DNA of 13,667 nucleotides. Source: Anaerolineae bacterium (GTDB taxonomy: Bacteria; Chloroflexota; Anaerolineae; 4572-78; NAK82). Shown here in pieces: positions 6,461 through 12,894 of the stretch. Made by a program: the position numbers and the translations under genes. The stretch lies in assembly GCA_030597485.1 (NCBI GenBank), contig JAUVRU010000018.1, forward strand, positions 1 through 13,667, given 5' to 3'. Within the stretch, counting starts at the first letter, position 1. Every line of letters starts with the position of its first letter. The notes under the pieces are model-generated. The model searched no databases, had not been told where the DNA came from, and saw only the letters and a program-made list of their open reading frames with translations.

Positions 6461-7872
6461 CAATCTGAGGTCGTCTGTTCGAGGCTAGCGGTCAGGGCAG
6501 CCTGCACCATCTCGATCAGCGTCGAATCCTGCTCCGGCAAGTCGGTGCGTGGATCGAGGAGGAGCCTGTCATCCTCAATGCGGCTTATGACCGGGGTTCC
6601 CTGGGCGGGGTTCGGCTGGCGCAGGCGGGCGGCCAAGGTGTGAGGGGAGGGAACGTCCAGTGCCAGCGCGCGCGTGGGCAGCGTTTGGCCTGGCAGGCTG
6701 CCGCCGCCAACGGGTGAGCCGGTGGAGACGACGGTAACCGGGACACCCATGGATCTGATGGCTCGTTGCCATTTGCGGGCCCGCCTGGCCAGCGTCTGCC
6801 TGGGCGCGGCGATCATACGCCAGACGGGTATCTCGTCGATTGCCTTGCCCTCCAGGTAAATCAGCAGCGTGGCCTGTAGGGCGGCCAATGTGGTTTTGTC
6901 CACGCGCAGAGCCCGTGTCAACGGGTGGTGGCGCAGCCTGCCGATGAGGTCAGCTTTGCCCAGGATAAGCCCGGCCTGCGGCCCGCCCAGCAGTTTGTCG
7001 CCACTGGCTGTAACGATAGATGCCCCGGCGGAGATGCTTTCCGGGATGGTCGGCTCATGGGGGAGGCCATAGGTCTCCGTGTCTATCAACGTGCCGCTGC
7101 CCAGGTCATCCATCACCGGCACGGCGAATGGCTCCCCCAGCGCCACCAGCTGTGCCAGCGTCGGCTCATGGACGAAGCCGGTGATGCTGAAGTTGCTGTG
7201 GTGCACTCGCAGTATGAGGGCGGTATTCATGGGATGCAGGGCTTCTTCGTAGTCGTGGACGTAAGTGCGGTTGGTGGTGCCTACCTCTACCAGCCGGGCT
7301 CCACTTTGGCGCATGACGTCCGGGATGCGGAAGCCGCCGCCAATCTCGATCAGCTGGCTGCGGCTGATAAGCACATCCCGGTCTTTGGCTAGCGCCGTCA
7401 GCACCAGCAGCACGGCGGCCGCGTTGTTGTTGACCACCAGAGCGTCCTCGGCGCCGGTGAGGCGGGTCAGCAGGTCGGCGGCATGCATGTAGCGCGAACC
7501 GCGAGCGCCATCCTCTATGTCGTACTCCAGGTTGGAATATCCCTTCGAGACTCGCTCGATTGCCTGGCGTGCCCGCGGGGAGAGAGGCGCGCGGCCCAGG
7601 TTGGTGTGGACGATCACGCCAGTGGCATTGATGACCGGATAGAGGCTGGGACTCAGCTCACCCGCCAGACGGCGGGCAGCTCTGACCACCAGGCTTTCGT
7701 CGTCCGGCGCGGTGCGATCGTCTTCCAGGATGGCGTGGCGGGCTGCGTCGAGGGCCCCCCGCAGGGCCTCAAGAGTGCGATCGCGGCCGTACTGGGCCAC
7801 CAATGCCATGGCGGTTTCTGTCTGGATGAGCCTATCGACGCTGGGCAGTTTGCGCAATTCTGATTGTCTCAT
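6460..7872 (-). CDS. selA: L-seryl-tRNA(Sec) selenium transferase (selenocysteine synthase)
   Basis: PLP enzyme that converts seryl-tRNA(Sec) into selenocysteinyl-tRNA(Sec) using selenophosphate. From ATG at 7872 it has 470 residues, the usual family size. The frame extends 65 codons further upstream, but those residues overlap the preceding membrane-protein gene and do not look like protein, so the later start is chosen. The N-terminal SelA domain (LRKLPSVDRLIQTE) is present, then INATGVIVHTNLGRAPLS, LVVNNNAAAVLLVL, EIGGGFRIPDVMRQSGARLV and GDKLLGGPQAG with the PLP-binding Lys293. The C-terminus with ISRIEDDRLLLDPR is complete. It starts 7 bases after the membrane-protein gene and overlaps rsmI by one base. 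No selB, selD or tRNA(Sec) is in the window, so the selenium pathway must be completed elsewhere. Confidence 0.94.
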   Translation of the reverse strand: MRQSELRKLPSVDRLIQTETAMALVAQYGRDRTLEALRGALDAARHAILEDDRTAPDDESLVVRAARRLAGELSPSLYPVINATGVIVHTNLGRAPLSPRARQAIERVSKGYSNLEYDIEDGARGSRYMHAADLLTRLTGAEDALVVNNNAAAVLLVLTALAKDRDVLISRSQLIEIGGGFRIPDVMRQSGARLVEVGTTNRTYVHDYEEALHPMNTALILRVHHSNFSITGFVHEPTLAQLVALGEPFAVPVMDDLGSGTLIDTETYGLPHEPTIPESISAGASIVTASGDKLLGGPQAGLILGKADLIGRLRHHPLTRALRVDKTTLAALQATLLIYLEGKAIDEIPVWRMIAAPRQTLARRARKWQRAIRSMGVPVTVVSTGSPVGGGSLPGQTLPTRALALDVPSPHTLAARLRQPNPAQGTPVISRIEDDRLLLDPRTDLPEQDSTLIEMVQAALTASLEQTTSD

Positions 7873-7879
7873 TTCGTTC

Positions 7880-8254
7880 TTATCTGTCGCTTCGTGTGAG
7901 GAAGAAAGCCTCCATGAGAACCAGCACGCTGGTGATGATGGCGGCCAGGGTCCAGGTGAGGAAGTCCTCCTTTTGCAGCCAGCCGCACACAGTAACGAAG
8001 AGCCCAACTTCAGCTCCCTGGCGCAAGAGACGATACGGGTCCTGTTTGAGCCAGCCCGATCGGGCAAAGCGGCGGTTAAGGTAGGCAGCTGGCGGTATGG
8101 TCAGCCCGGCCAGCGTGATTCCCAGCAGGCTCAAGAAGACCGGTTGCGTCAACTGAGTGGGTTTGGTATGGGTCACAATGAGCCACAGCAACGTCCCGGT
8201 CAGGCCGGCCACGAACAGCCCGATGACCGTCCACCATCGTAGAGACACGTTCAT
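7880..8254 (-). CDS. Small integral membrane protein of unknown function
   Basis: Product of 124 residues with four likely membrane helices: about 8-27 (WTVIGLFVAGLTGTLLWLIV), 38-58 (PVFLSLLGITLAGLTIPPAA), 80-95 and 98-118 (LAAIITSVLVLMEAFFL). A basic loop (NRRFARSGWLKQDPYRLLRQG) lies between the second and third, suggesting it faces the cytoplasm. It is the first gene of the selA-rsmI operon, 7 bases ahead of selA, and follows the promoter at 8297-8326. The ribosome site AGGAG lies only one base before the ATG at 8254, but 7 bases before an in-frame GTG at 8248, so GTG at codon 3 may be the true start. I do not recognise a named family. Nothing ties it mechanistically to selenocysteine synthesis beyond position. 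Confidence 0.75.
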   Translation of the reverse strand: MNVSLRWWTVIGLFVAGLTGTLLWLIVTHTKPTQLTQPVFLSLLGITLAGLTIPPAAYLNRRFARSGWLKQDPYRLLRQGAEVGLFVTVCGWLQKEDFLTWTLAAIITSVLVLMEAFFLTRSDR

Positions 8255-8296
8255 ACTCCTGGCTCACCCGCTTGCGCAGTAGGGTGAACCGTACAG

Positions 8297-8326
8297 ATTA
8301 TACAGCAAACCTCGCTTTGCTGCCAG
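8297..8326 (-). promoter_or_regulatory. Promoter of the membrane protein-selA-rsmI operon
   Basis: On the minus strand, CTGGCA (8321-8326, 4 of 6 to TTGACA), an 18-base spacer and a perfect TATAAT (8297-8302). The predicted start near 8290 leaves about 36 bases of leader before the ATG at 8254. Confidence 0.65.
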
Positions 8327-8343
8327 AGGGCGCTCAGCGATCA

Positions 8344-8354
8344 GCCTTCGGCTT
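8344..8354. repeat. Degenerate relative of the palindromic repeat at 13279-13305
   Basis: GCCTTCGGCTT is identical to 13282-13292 and, as there, lies in intergenic DNA. Here the element contains AGCC-TTC-GGCT but lacks the clean outer stem. Eleven shared bases alone could be chance, so this is tentative. Confidence 0.3.
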
Positions 8355-8405
8355 TCTGCTAGATGGCAAAGTCCCACCATTGAAAGGCAAATATCTGTTG
8401 GCGCG

Positions 8406-8434
8406 TTGTCCATGGCGTCCCTTCATGGTATATT
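8406..8434 (+). promoter_or_regulatory. Promoter upstream of the short ORF-rhomboid pair
   Basis: TTGTCC (8406-8411, 4 of 6), a 17-base spacer and TATATT (8429-8434, 5 of 6), with TGG directly before the -10 giving an extended -10 element. It diverges from the selA operon promoter about 80 bases away. Confidence 0.65.
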
Positions 8435-8453
8435 GAGGTTGGGACGGAACCTC
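8435..8453 (+). promoter_or_regulatory. Inverted repeat at the transcription start (possible operator or 5' hairpin)
   Basis: Perfect 6-base arms GAGGTT (8435-8440) and AACCTC (8448-8453) around a 7-base spacer, beginning directly after the -10 box. The predicted transcript start near 8441 falls in the spacer, which favours a DNA operator over an RNA hairpin. Confidence 0.4.
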
Positions 8454-8457
8454 GGCA

Positions 8458-8742
8458 ATGTTCGGTGAAAGGACTATGTCCGCTGACGGCGAAGTACTGG
8501 TTGCCATCATGAACAACCCGCTGGATTTTGCCATTGCTCAGGATCGGCATTGGTATCGTGTTCCCGTCAGCAACGCCGAGAAATGGTTGAAGGAGCGATG
8601 GCCTCCCCAGTGGTTGGCCTTTTACCAGACGCAGCCACGCAGAGATCGCGCAGGTCCAGATGCGGGGGTGTTTGAGATGGCGAGCGGCGAGGGCTGGCAG
8701 CAAGGGACTGCGAAGAGAAAACACAGCTATGAAACAGGTTAG
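8458..8742 (+). CDS. Short reading frame, apparently the N-terminal fragment of a larger gene
   Basis: An open frame of 94 residues, with alternative ATG starts at 8458 and 8476 (the latter has GAAAGGA just upstream). Residues about 7-58 look like real protein: EVLVAIMNNPLDFAIAQDR, then HWYRVPVSNAEKWLKERW and PPQWLAFYQT. I recall similar N-termini in larger Chloroflexota hypothetical proteins, where the sequence continues well beyond FYQT. Here the remainder (QPRRDRAGPDAGVFEM onward) is Arg/Gly-rich and unlike protein, and the frame ends 14 bases inside the rhomboid gene. The simplest reading is a deletion that removed most of the gene and left its promoter in front of the rhomboid gene. The function is unknown, and a genuine short protein cannot be excluded. 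Confidence 0.5.
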   Translation: MFGERTMSADGEVLVAIMNNPLDFAIAQDRHWYRVPVSNAEKWLKERWPPQWLAFYQTQPRRDRAGPDAGVFEMASGEGWQQGTAKRKHSYETG

Positions 8743-9340
8743 AGAACAGCCCAGTCTGCGCCAGGAATTTAGGACCAAAGCCTATCTGATAGTGGGATTC
8801 GTGGCGCTGATCTGGGCTGTGGAACTGGTGAATATGGTGTTGGGGCACAGGCTCAATGTGTTGGGCATTCACCCGCGAACGGTGGTTGGCCTTCCAGGAA
8901 TCCTGCTGGCCCCGTTTCTGCACGGCGGCATCGGCCACGTTCTGGTGAACACGATACCGTTTGTCATTCTCGGCTGGCTGGTGATACTGCACGGGACCGG
9001 TACGTTTCTGGAGGTCTCCCTGATTGTTATCCTGGTGGCCGGGGCGGGAACATGGCTCTTTGGCCGGCCGGGGGTTCACGTTGGCGCCAGCAGTCTCATT
9101 TTCGGCTACTTCGGTTTCCTGGTGGGACGCGCCTGGTATCAACGCAGCGTAGGGTCCATTCTCGTGGCTCTCGTGACTCTGGCCCTGTACGGTGGCTTGC
9201 TGTGGGGAGTGCTGCCGCTTCACGCTCGCACCTCCTGGGAAGGACATCTCTTTGGCCTTCTTGCCGGTATCCTGGCCGCGTGGCTGCAACAGACCGTCTT
9301 GACTCCTTCGCTCGGTTCGCCGCCGGCCTCCGAGTCCTGA
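8729..9340 (+). CDS. Rhomboid-family intramembrane serine protease
   Basis: Cleaves transmembrane substrates inside the lipid bilayer. The 203-residue product has about six membrane helices (for example TKAYLIVGFVALIWAVELV and SILVALVTLALYGGLLWGVL). The rhomboid signatures are in order: HGGIGHVLVNTIPF (H65-N74) on the second helix, GASS with the catalytic Ser121 in VGASSLIFGYFGF, and the catalytic His173 in SWEGHLFGLLAG. The usual GASG is GASS here. ATG at 8729 is chosen because the 23 upstream codons of the open frame are Arg-rich and overlap the preceding frame. No strong ribosome site is seen; translation may be coupled to the short ORF it overlaps by 14 bases. In the same frame a further 40 codons lie open beyond the TGA. 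Substrates are unknown. Confidence 0.9.
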   Translation: MKQVREQPSLRQEFRTKAYLIVGFVALIWAVELVNMVLGHRLNVLGIHPRTVVGLPGILLAPFLHGGIGHVLVNTIPFVILGWLVILHGTGTFLEVSLIVILVAGAGTWLFGRPGVHVGASSLIFGYFGFLVGRAWYQRSVGSILVALVTLALYGGLLWGVLPLHARTSWEGHLFGLLAGILAAWLQQTVLTPSLGSPPASES

Positions 9341-9463
9341 GATGGGGGACCGTCCGATGACACACCCCATGCCGCTTTGGTGGAAAGGCTGGACCGTCTG
9401 GACCGGGAGATGGAGGGCTTGAAGCCCCGGGGAGGTTCGGGTGATCCCAAAGAGGGCCCTTAG
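9341..9463 (+). other. In-frame open extension after the rhomboid stop, coiled-coil-like
   Basis: Directly after the rhomboid TGA, in the same frame, 40 sense codons run to a TAG at 9461-9463. They encode DGGPSDDTPHA, then ALVERLDRLDREMEGLKPRG with hydrophobic residues at 4/3 heptad spacing, as in a short coiled coil. There is no ATG in a convincing place; TTG 9377 and GTG 9380 are possible starts without a clear ribosome site. It may be a cut-off C-terminal tail or a chance frame. Confidence 0.35.
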
Positions 9464-9694
9464 CCTTCTGGGGTTAGATTGCGTGCTGTCGACTGCGTGC
9501 ATCTTGGCGAGAATTGGATCAGGCGCTATTCGAGTCTGCCGGAGAATTTGACTGCATGCATGGTTTGTGCAGTGGATGACTGGATTCTCCATTGGAGTTC
9601 TTCTCCCGCTTGTCTCTGTGTCCTTGGCGAGCTGCAGGGTGGTGTTTAACCTTCTGCACCACCACGTTGCTGGCAAGACTGCCCTATGCCGTGG
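9464..9694. other. Non-coding stretch upstream of the ABC-F promoter
   Basis: No convincing gene. Two short inverted repeats are visible: ACTGCA (9551-9556) with TGCAGT (9568-9573), and GGTGGTG (9638-9644) with CACCACC (9657-9663). A 9-base direct repeat CTTGGCGAG occurs at 9503-9511 and 9623-9631, exactly 120 bases apart. Neither hairpin is followed by a U-run. Confidence 0.4.
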
Positions 9695-9700
9695 TATAAT
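9692..9700 (+). promoter_or_regulatory. Extended -10 promoter of the ABC-F/coaE operon
   Basis: TGGTATAAT: a perfect TATAAT (9695-9700) preceded by TGn. The best -35 is poor (TGGCAA, 3 of 6, 18-base spacer), so this is mainly an extended -10 promoter. The predicted start is near 9707. Confidence 0.6.
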
Positions 9701-9721
9701 CACGTCCCAGTGCACGTGATT
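9698..9721. promoter_or_regulatory. Operator-like inverted repeat over the transcription start
   Basis: Perfect 8-base arms AATCACGT (9698-9705) and ACGTGATT (9714-9721), separated by 8 bases. The left arm shares bases with the -10 box and the spacer covers the predicted start site, a position where a dimeric repressor would block transcription. Confidence 0.5.
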
Positions 9722-9744
9722 TCATGGAATTTGGTGAGCGATCT

Positions 9745-11679
9745 GTGTCGATCTTGACGACCACAGGGTTGGGCAAACATTTTGGCGCCCAAGATGTATT
9801 CAGCGGCGTGAGCCTGCAGATTGGCCACGGCGACCGGGTGGGACTGGTGGGCGCCAACGGCAGCGGAAAGACCACCCTGCTGCATATCCTGGCGGGATTG
9901 GAGACGCCGTCGAGTGGGCGGGTCCATGGTGCCCGGGGATTGCGCATCGGTTACCTGCCGCAAGAAGCCGCGTTGGCCGCTGGGGGGGAAACGCTGTGGC
10001 AGAAGGCACATTCGGCCTTCGACCATCTCCAGGAGCAGGCGGTGCGGCTGCGCCGGATGGAAGAAGCCATGCAGCTCGCAATCGATTCGGATGAACAGGA
10101 GCATCTGCTCCTCCGCTATGGCGAGGCACAAGAGACGTTTGACAGCGCGGGCGGCTACAGCTACGAGCATCGCATCCGGCAGGTACTGGATGGCCTGGGT
10201 TTCAGCGAAGAGGACTATTCCTGTCCCCTGGCACGGCTGAGTGGGGGGCAGCAGACACGTGCCCAGCTGGCTCACCTTCTCCTCAACGGACCCGACTTGC
10301 TTCTGCTTGACGAGCCGACCAACCATCTTGACCTGGACGCCATCGAGTGGTTGGAGGACTATCTTCAGGCGTGGCCCGGCGCTATGGTGATTGTGGCCCA
10401 CGACCGTTTTTTCCTGGCTAAGATGGTGGGCCGGGTGTGGGATTTGGACGGGGCGGGATTGCATCACTCTCGTGGCAACTACAGCAGCTACGTGCAGCAG
10501 AGATCCCAGCAAAGGGAGCGTCAGCAACGCGAGCTTACGCGGCAGGAATCGTTCATCGCCCACGAGGAAGAATTCATCCGCCGCAACATTGCCGGGCAAC
10601 GAACCAAGGAAGCCCAGAGCCGGCGCAAACGGCTGGAGCGTTTGCGGCCGGTGGAGCGGGTGAGGAGTGAGAAGCACATCTATCTCGACCTGCACACTGA
10701 TCTGCGATCGGGCGATCTGGTGTTGGCTACCCATGACCTGGTGGTAGGCTACCGGGCGGACACTCCCCTTTTCGCCTGTTCAGACCTCGAGATTCGGCGT
10801 GGGCACCGGGTAGCGTTGCTGGGACCCAATGGCGCGGGCAAGACCACGTTCATCAGGACCATATTGAGAGAGATAAGGCCGCTGAGTGGCCGGGTGCGTT
10901 TGGGGGCTGCGGTGGAGCTGGGATACTTTGCCCAGGCGCACGCCGGGCTCGATCCCAGCCGGACGGTGCTCGACGAAATCCTGTCCGTGAAGAACCTAGC
11001 GCTCGGCGAGGCGCGCAACTACCTGGGCCAGTTCCTTTTTTCGGGCGATGATGTCTTCAAGCCCATTGCGGATTTGAGTGGTGGCGAACGAGCGCGGGTG
11101 GCCCTGGCCAAGCTGGCTTTGCGGGGTGCCAACTTCCTGATTCTAGACGAGCCTACCAATCATCTGGACATCCCATCACAGGAGATCCTGCAGTCGGTGC
11201 TGAGCGACTTTCCGGGAGCGATTCTGTTGGTGTCGCATGATCGCTACTTCATTGATGCGCTGGCCAGCCACGTGTGGGCCCTGGAGGACAACCATCTCTA
11301 CATGAGCAAGGGAGGCTACAGCGCTTACTGGAAGGAGCGGGAGGTGCGCCGTGTACCGGCGGCCGGGCAATCTGGCACGGGTGGCAATGGGCGCCCGGGC
11401 GGCGGGCGGCAAGAACAAGGCGAGGGAAAACAGTCACGCCGGGCGCGTGTTGGTATCGAACGAAAGCCAGGACAATATCGGCGTCAGCAGGAGATGGCAC
11501 AGGTGGAGCAGGCTATCGCCGCCGCCGAGACTCGGCTGGGCGAGCTGGCGGCCGGGTTGGAGGAAGCCAGCCAGTCCCAGGCGGTGGAAAGGGTAAGAGA
11601 GTTAGGCGAGGACTACCAGATGGTCGAAGAAGGGCTCAGGCGGTTGTTCGAGCGATGGGCTGAGTTGGAGGCAACGTGA
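9745..11679 (+). CDS. ABC-F family ATPase (Uup-like, ribosome-associated)
   Basis: Soluble tandem-ATPase protein without membrane helices. ABC-F members act on the ribosome (translation factors, antibiotic protection) or as Uup-type proteins. In the 644-residue form: Walker A GANGSGKTTL (about 36), signature LSGGQQTRAQLA (about 165), Walker B LLLLDEPTNHLD (about 186), and the charged ABC-F linker (about 246-300). The second site has GPNGAGKTTF (about 360), LSGGERARVALA (about 445) and FLILDEPTNHLD (about 465). A Gly/Arg/Gln-rich tether (about 535-575) leads to a C-terminal coiled coil (about 575-644). GTG at 9745 is preferred: GGTGAG lies 6 bases upstream and the protein then begins MSILTTTGLGKHFG, as in relatives. 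ATG at 9724 is the alternative but has no ribosome site and a very short leader. It overlaps coaE by 4 bases. Subfamily and any resistance role cannot be decided by eye. Confidence 0.93.
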   Translation: MSILTTTGLGKHFGAQDVFSGVSLQIGHGDRVGLVGANGSGKTTLLHILAGLETPSSGRVHGARGLRIGYLPQEAALAAGGETLWQKAHSAFDHLQEQAVRLRRMEEAMQLAIDSDEQEHLLLRYGEAQETFDSAGGYSYEHRIRQVLDGLGFSEEDYSCPLARLSGGQQTRAQLAHLLLNGPDLLLLDEPTNHLDLDAIEWLEDYLQAWPGAMVIVAHDRFFLAKMVGRVWDLDGAGLHHSRGNYSSYVQQRSQQRERQQRELTRQESFIAHEEEFIRRNIAGQRTKEAQSRRKRLERLRPVERVRSEKHIYLDLHTDLRSGDLVLATHDLVVGYRADTPLFACSDLEIRRGHRVALLGPNGAGKTTFIRTILREIRPLSGRVRLGAAVELGYFAQAHAGLDPSRTVLDEILSVKNLALGEARNYLGQFLFSGDDVFKPIADLSGGERARVALAKLALRGANFLILDEPTNHLDIPSQEILQSVLSDFPGAILLVSHDRYFIDALASHVWALEDNHLYMSKGGYSAYWKEREVRRVPAAGQSGTGGNGRPGGGRQEQGEGKQSRRARVGIERKPGQYRRQQEMAQVEQAIAAAETRLGELAAGLEEASQSQAVERVRELGEDYQMVEEGLRRLFERWAELEAT

Positions 11680-12851
11680 GCATAGACGAGAGGTACGTTA
11701 TCGGGCTGACCGGCAACATTGGCACCGGCAAGAGTCTCGTGCTGCGCATGCTCAAGGAGCTGGGGGCCTATGCCATAGATGCCGATGACCTGGTTCACAT
11801 CTTGATGCGGCGTGGGAGCCCGCTCTATGACAAGATGGTCACTGAATTCGGTTGTTATGTCCTGGATGAGGATTTGGAGATTGACCGGGGCAAATTGGGC
11901 GACATCGTGTTTTGCGCACCGCCGGCCATGGCGCATCTGGAGAGCATTACCCATCCCACTGTCAAGGAGGTCAGCAGGCGGTTGGTTGCCAATGCCAGGG
12001 CTGATGTGGTTGTCATCGAGGCGATCAAACTGATCGAGTCGGGCATGGCAGACGATTGCGACGCAGTGTGGGTGGTCACCGCCTCCGAGGATGTGCAGCT
12101 CGACCGGCTGATGTCCAAGCGCAACATGAGCGGCCAGCAGGCTATGCTGCGGATTCAGTCTCAGCCGGCCCAAGAAGAGAAGATAGGCCGCGCCAGCCTG
12201 GTGATTGACAACAGCGGAGATGTGGTAGAAACCTGGAAGACGGTACAACGCTTGTTTGCCGCCATTCCCGGTGTGGCCGCATCGCCGCCGGAGGTGAGGC
12301 CGTTCACTCCGGCCCTGGCACCGGTTGCGCGGGACGAAGTGATACCGGCGGAGGTGCGCGAAACGGTGCAGGTACGGCGTGCCGGGCGGGATGACCTGGC
12401 GGCCATAGTGGCGGTGATGGCTCAGGTTAGGGAGGACCGGTGTGCACCTGACGAAGCCGAAATGATGGAGCGGTTCTTCTCGAAAGGCTACTTCGTGGCG
12501 TGTGCCGATGGGCAGTTGCTGGGGCTGGCTGGCCTGCGCACGGGGAACTTGATTGCGACCATTGACGATTGCCTGGTGCGCTCCAGCGATCTGTGGCCTA
12601 CGGTGGGCGGCACACTCCTGGAAGCGATTGAAGCAGAGGCCCACGAGCTTTCGTGTGAGGTGGCGCTCCTCTTTGCTCAGAAGGAATCTGGGCCGGAGTC
12701 GTTGGCCGTCTTCAAGGAAAGCGGCTACCAGAAACAGGAGACCAAAGACCTCATCAAGATATGGCGCCAGGCGGCCGAGGACTATGCCGGCGAAGGAGAG
12801 GTCCTTTGGGTGAAGAAACTTCTCGAACGCCGGATTATGATACCCTTGTAG
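11676..12851 (+). CDS. coaE: Dephospho-CoA kinase fused to a GNAT-like acetyltransferase domain
   Basis: The N-terminal domain (about 1-200) is CoaE, which phosphorylates dephospho-CoA at the ribose 3' position, the last step of CoA synthesis. It shows the P-loop GLTGNIGTGKS (10-20), GAYAIDADDLVH, IDRGKLGDIVF, THPTVKEVSRRL and LVIDNSGDVVETWKTV. After a Pro/Ala linker (about 200-230) a second domain starts with VQVRRAGRDDLAAIVAVM and runs GYFVACADGQLLGLAGLR, then TLLEAIEAEAHELSCEVALLF and AVFKESGYQKQ, a GNAT pattern. The product is 391 residues against about 200 for CoaE alone, so it is a true fusion in one uninterrupted frame. The expected R/QxxGxG/A acetyl-CoA loop is poorly conserved (LWPTVGGTLL), so acetyltransferase activity is uncertain. 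The GTG start overlaps the ABC-F stop (GTGA), implying coupled translation. Confidence 0.9.
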   Translation: MSIDERYVIGLTGNIGTGKSLVLRMLKELGAYAIDADDLVHILMRRGSPLYDKMVTEFGCYVLDEDLEIDRGKLGDIVFCAPPAMAHLESITHPTVKEVSRRLVANARADVVVIEAIKLIESGMADDCDAVWVVTASEDVQLDRLMSKRNMSGQQAMLRIQSQPAQEEKIGRASLVIDNSGDVVETWKTVQRLFAAIPGVAASPPEVRPFTPALAPVARDEVIPAEVRETVQVRRAGRDDLAAIVAVMAQVREDRCAPDEAEMMERFFSKGYFVACADGQLLGLAGLRTGNLIATIDDCLVRSSDLWPTVGGTLLEAIEAEAHELSCEVALLFAQKESGPESLAVFKESGYQKQETKDLIKIWRQAAEDYAGEGEVLWVKKLLERRIMIPL

Positions 12852-12894
12852 CCAGTGATTCTGGCAAGGACATGTTGATAGTCGGAGAGAATCT

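Noticed and set aside
7873..8067. 65-codon N-terminal extension of selA
   Set aside because: It overlaps the preceding membrane-protein gene, reads as Ser/Pro/Cys-rich noise, and SelA homologues begin near the MRQSELRKLP start.
9338..9340. Selenocysteine at the rhomboid TGA
   Set aside because: The position is a protein tail outside the catalytic core, no rhomboid selenoprotein is known to me, and no convincing stem-loop of the SECIS type follows directly after the TGA.
8567..9715. 382-codon minus-strand open frame
   Set aside because: It runs antisense through the rhomboid gene, whose motifs are clear, and its own translation is low-complexity and lacks any domain.
9700..10734. 344-codon minus-strand open frame
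   Set aside because: Antisense to the first half of the ABC-F gene; a by-product of high GC.
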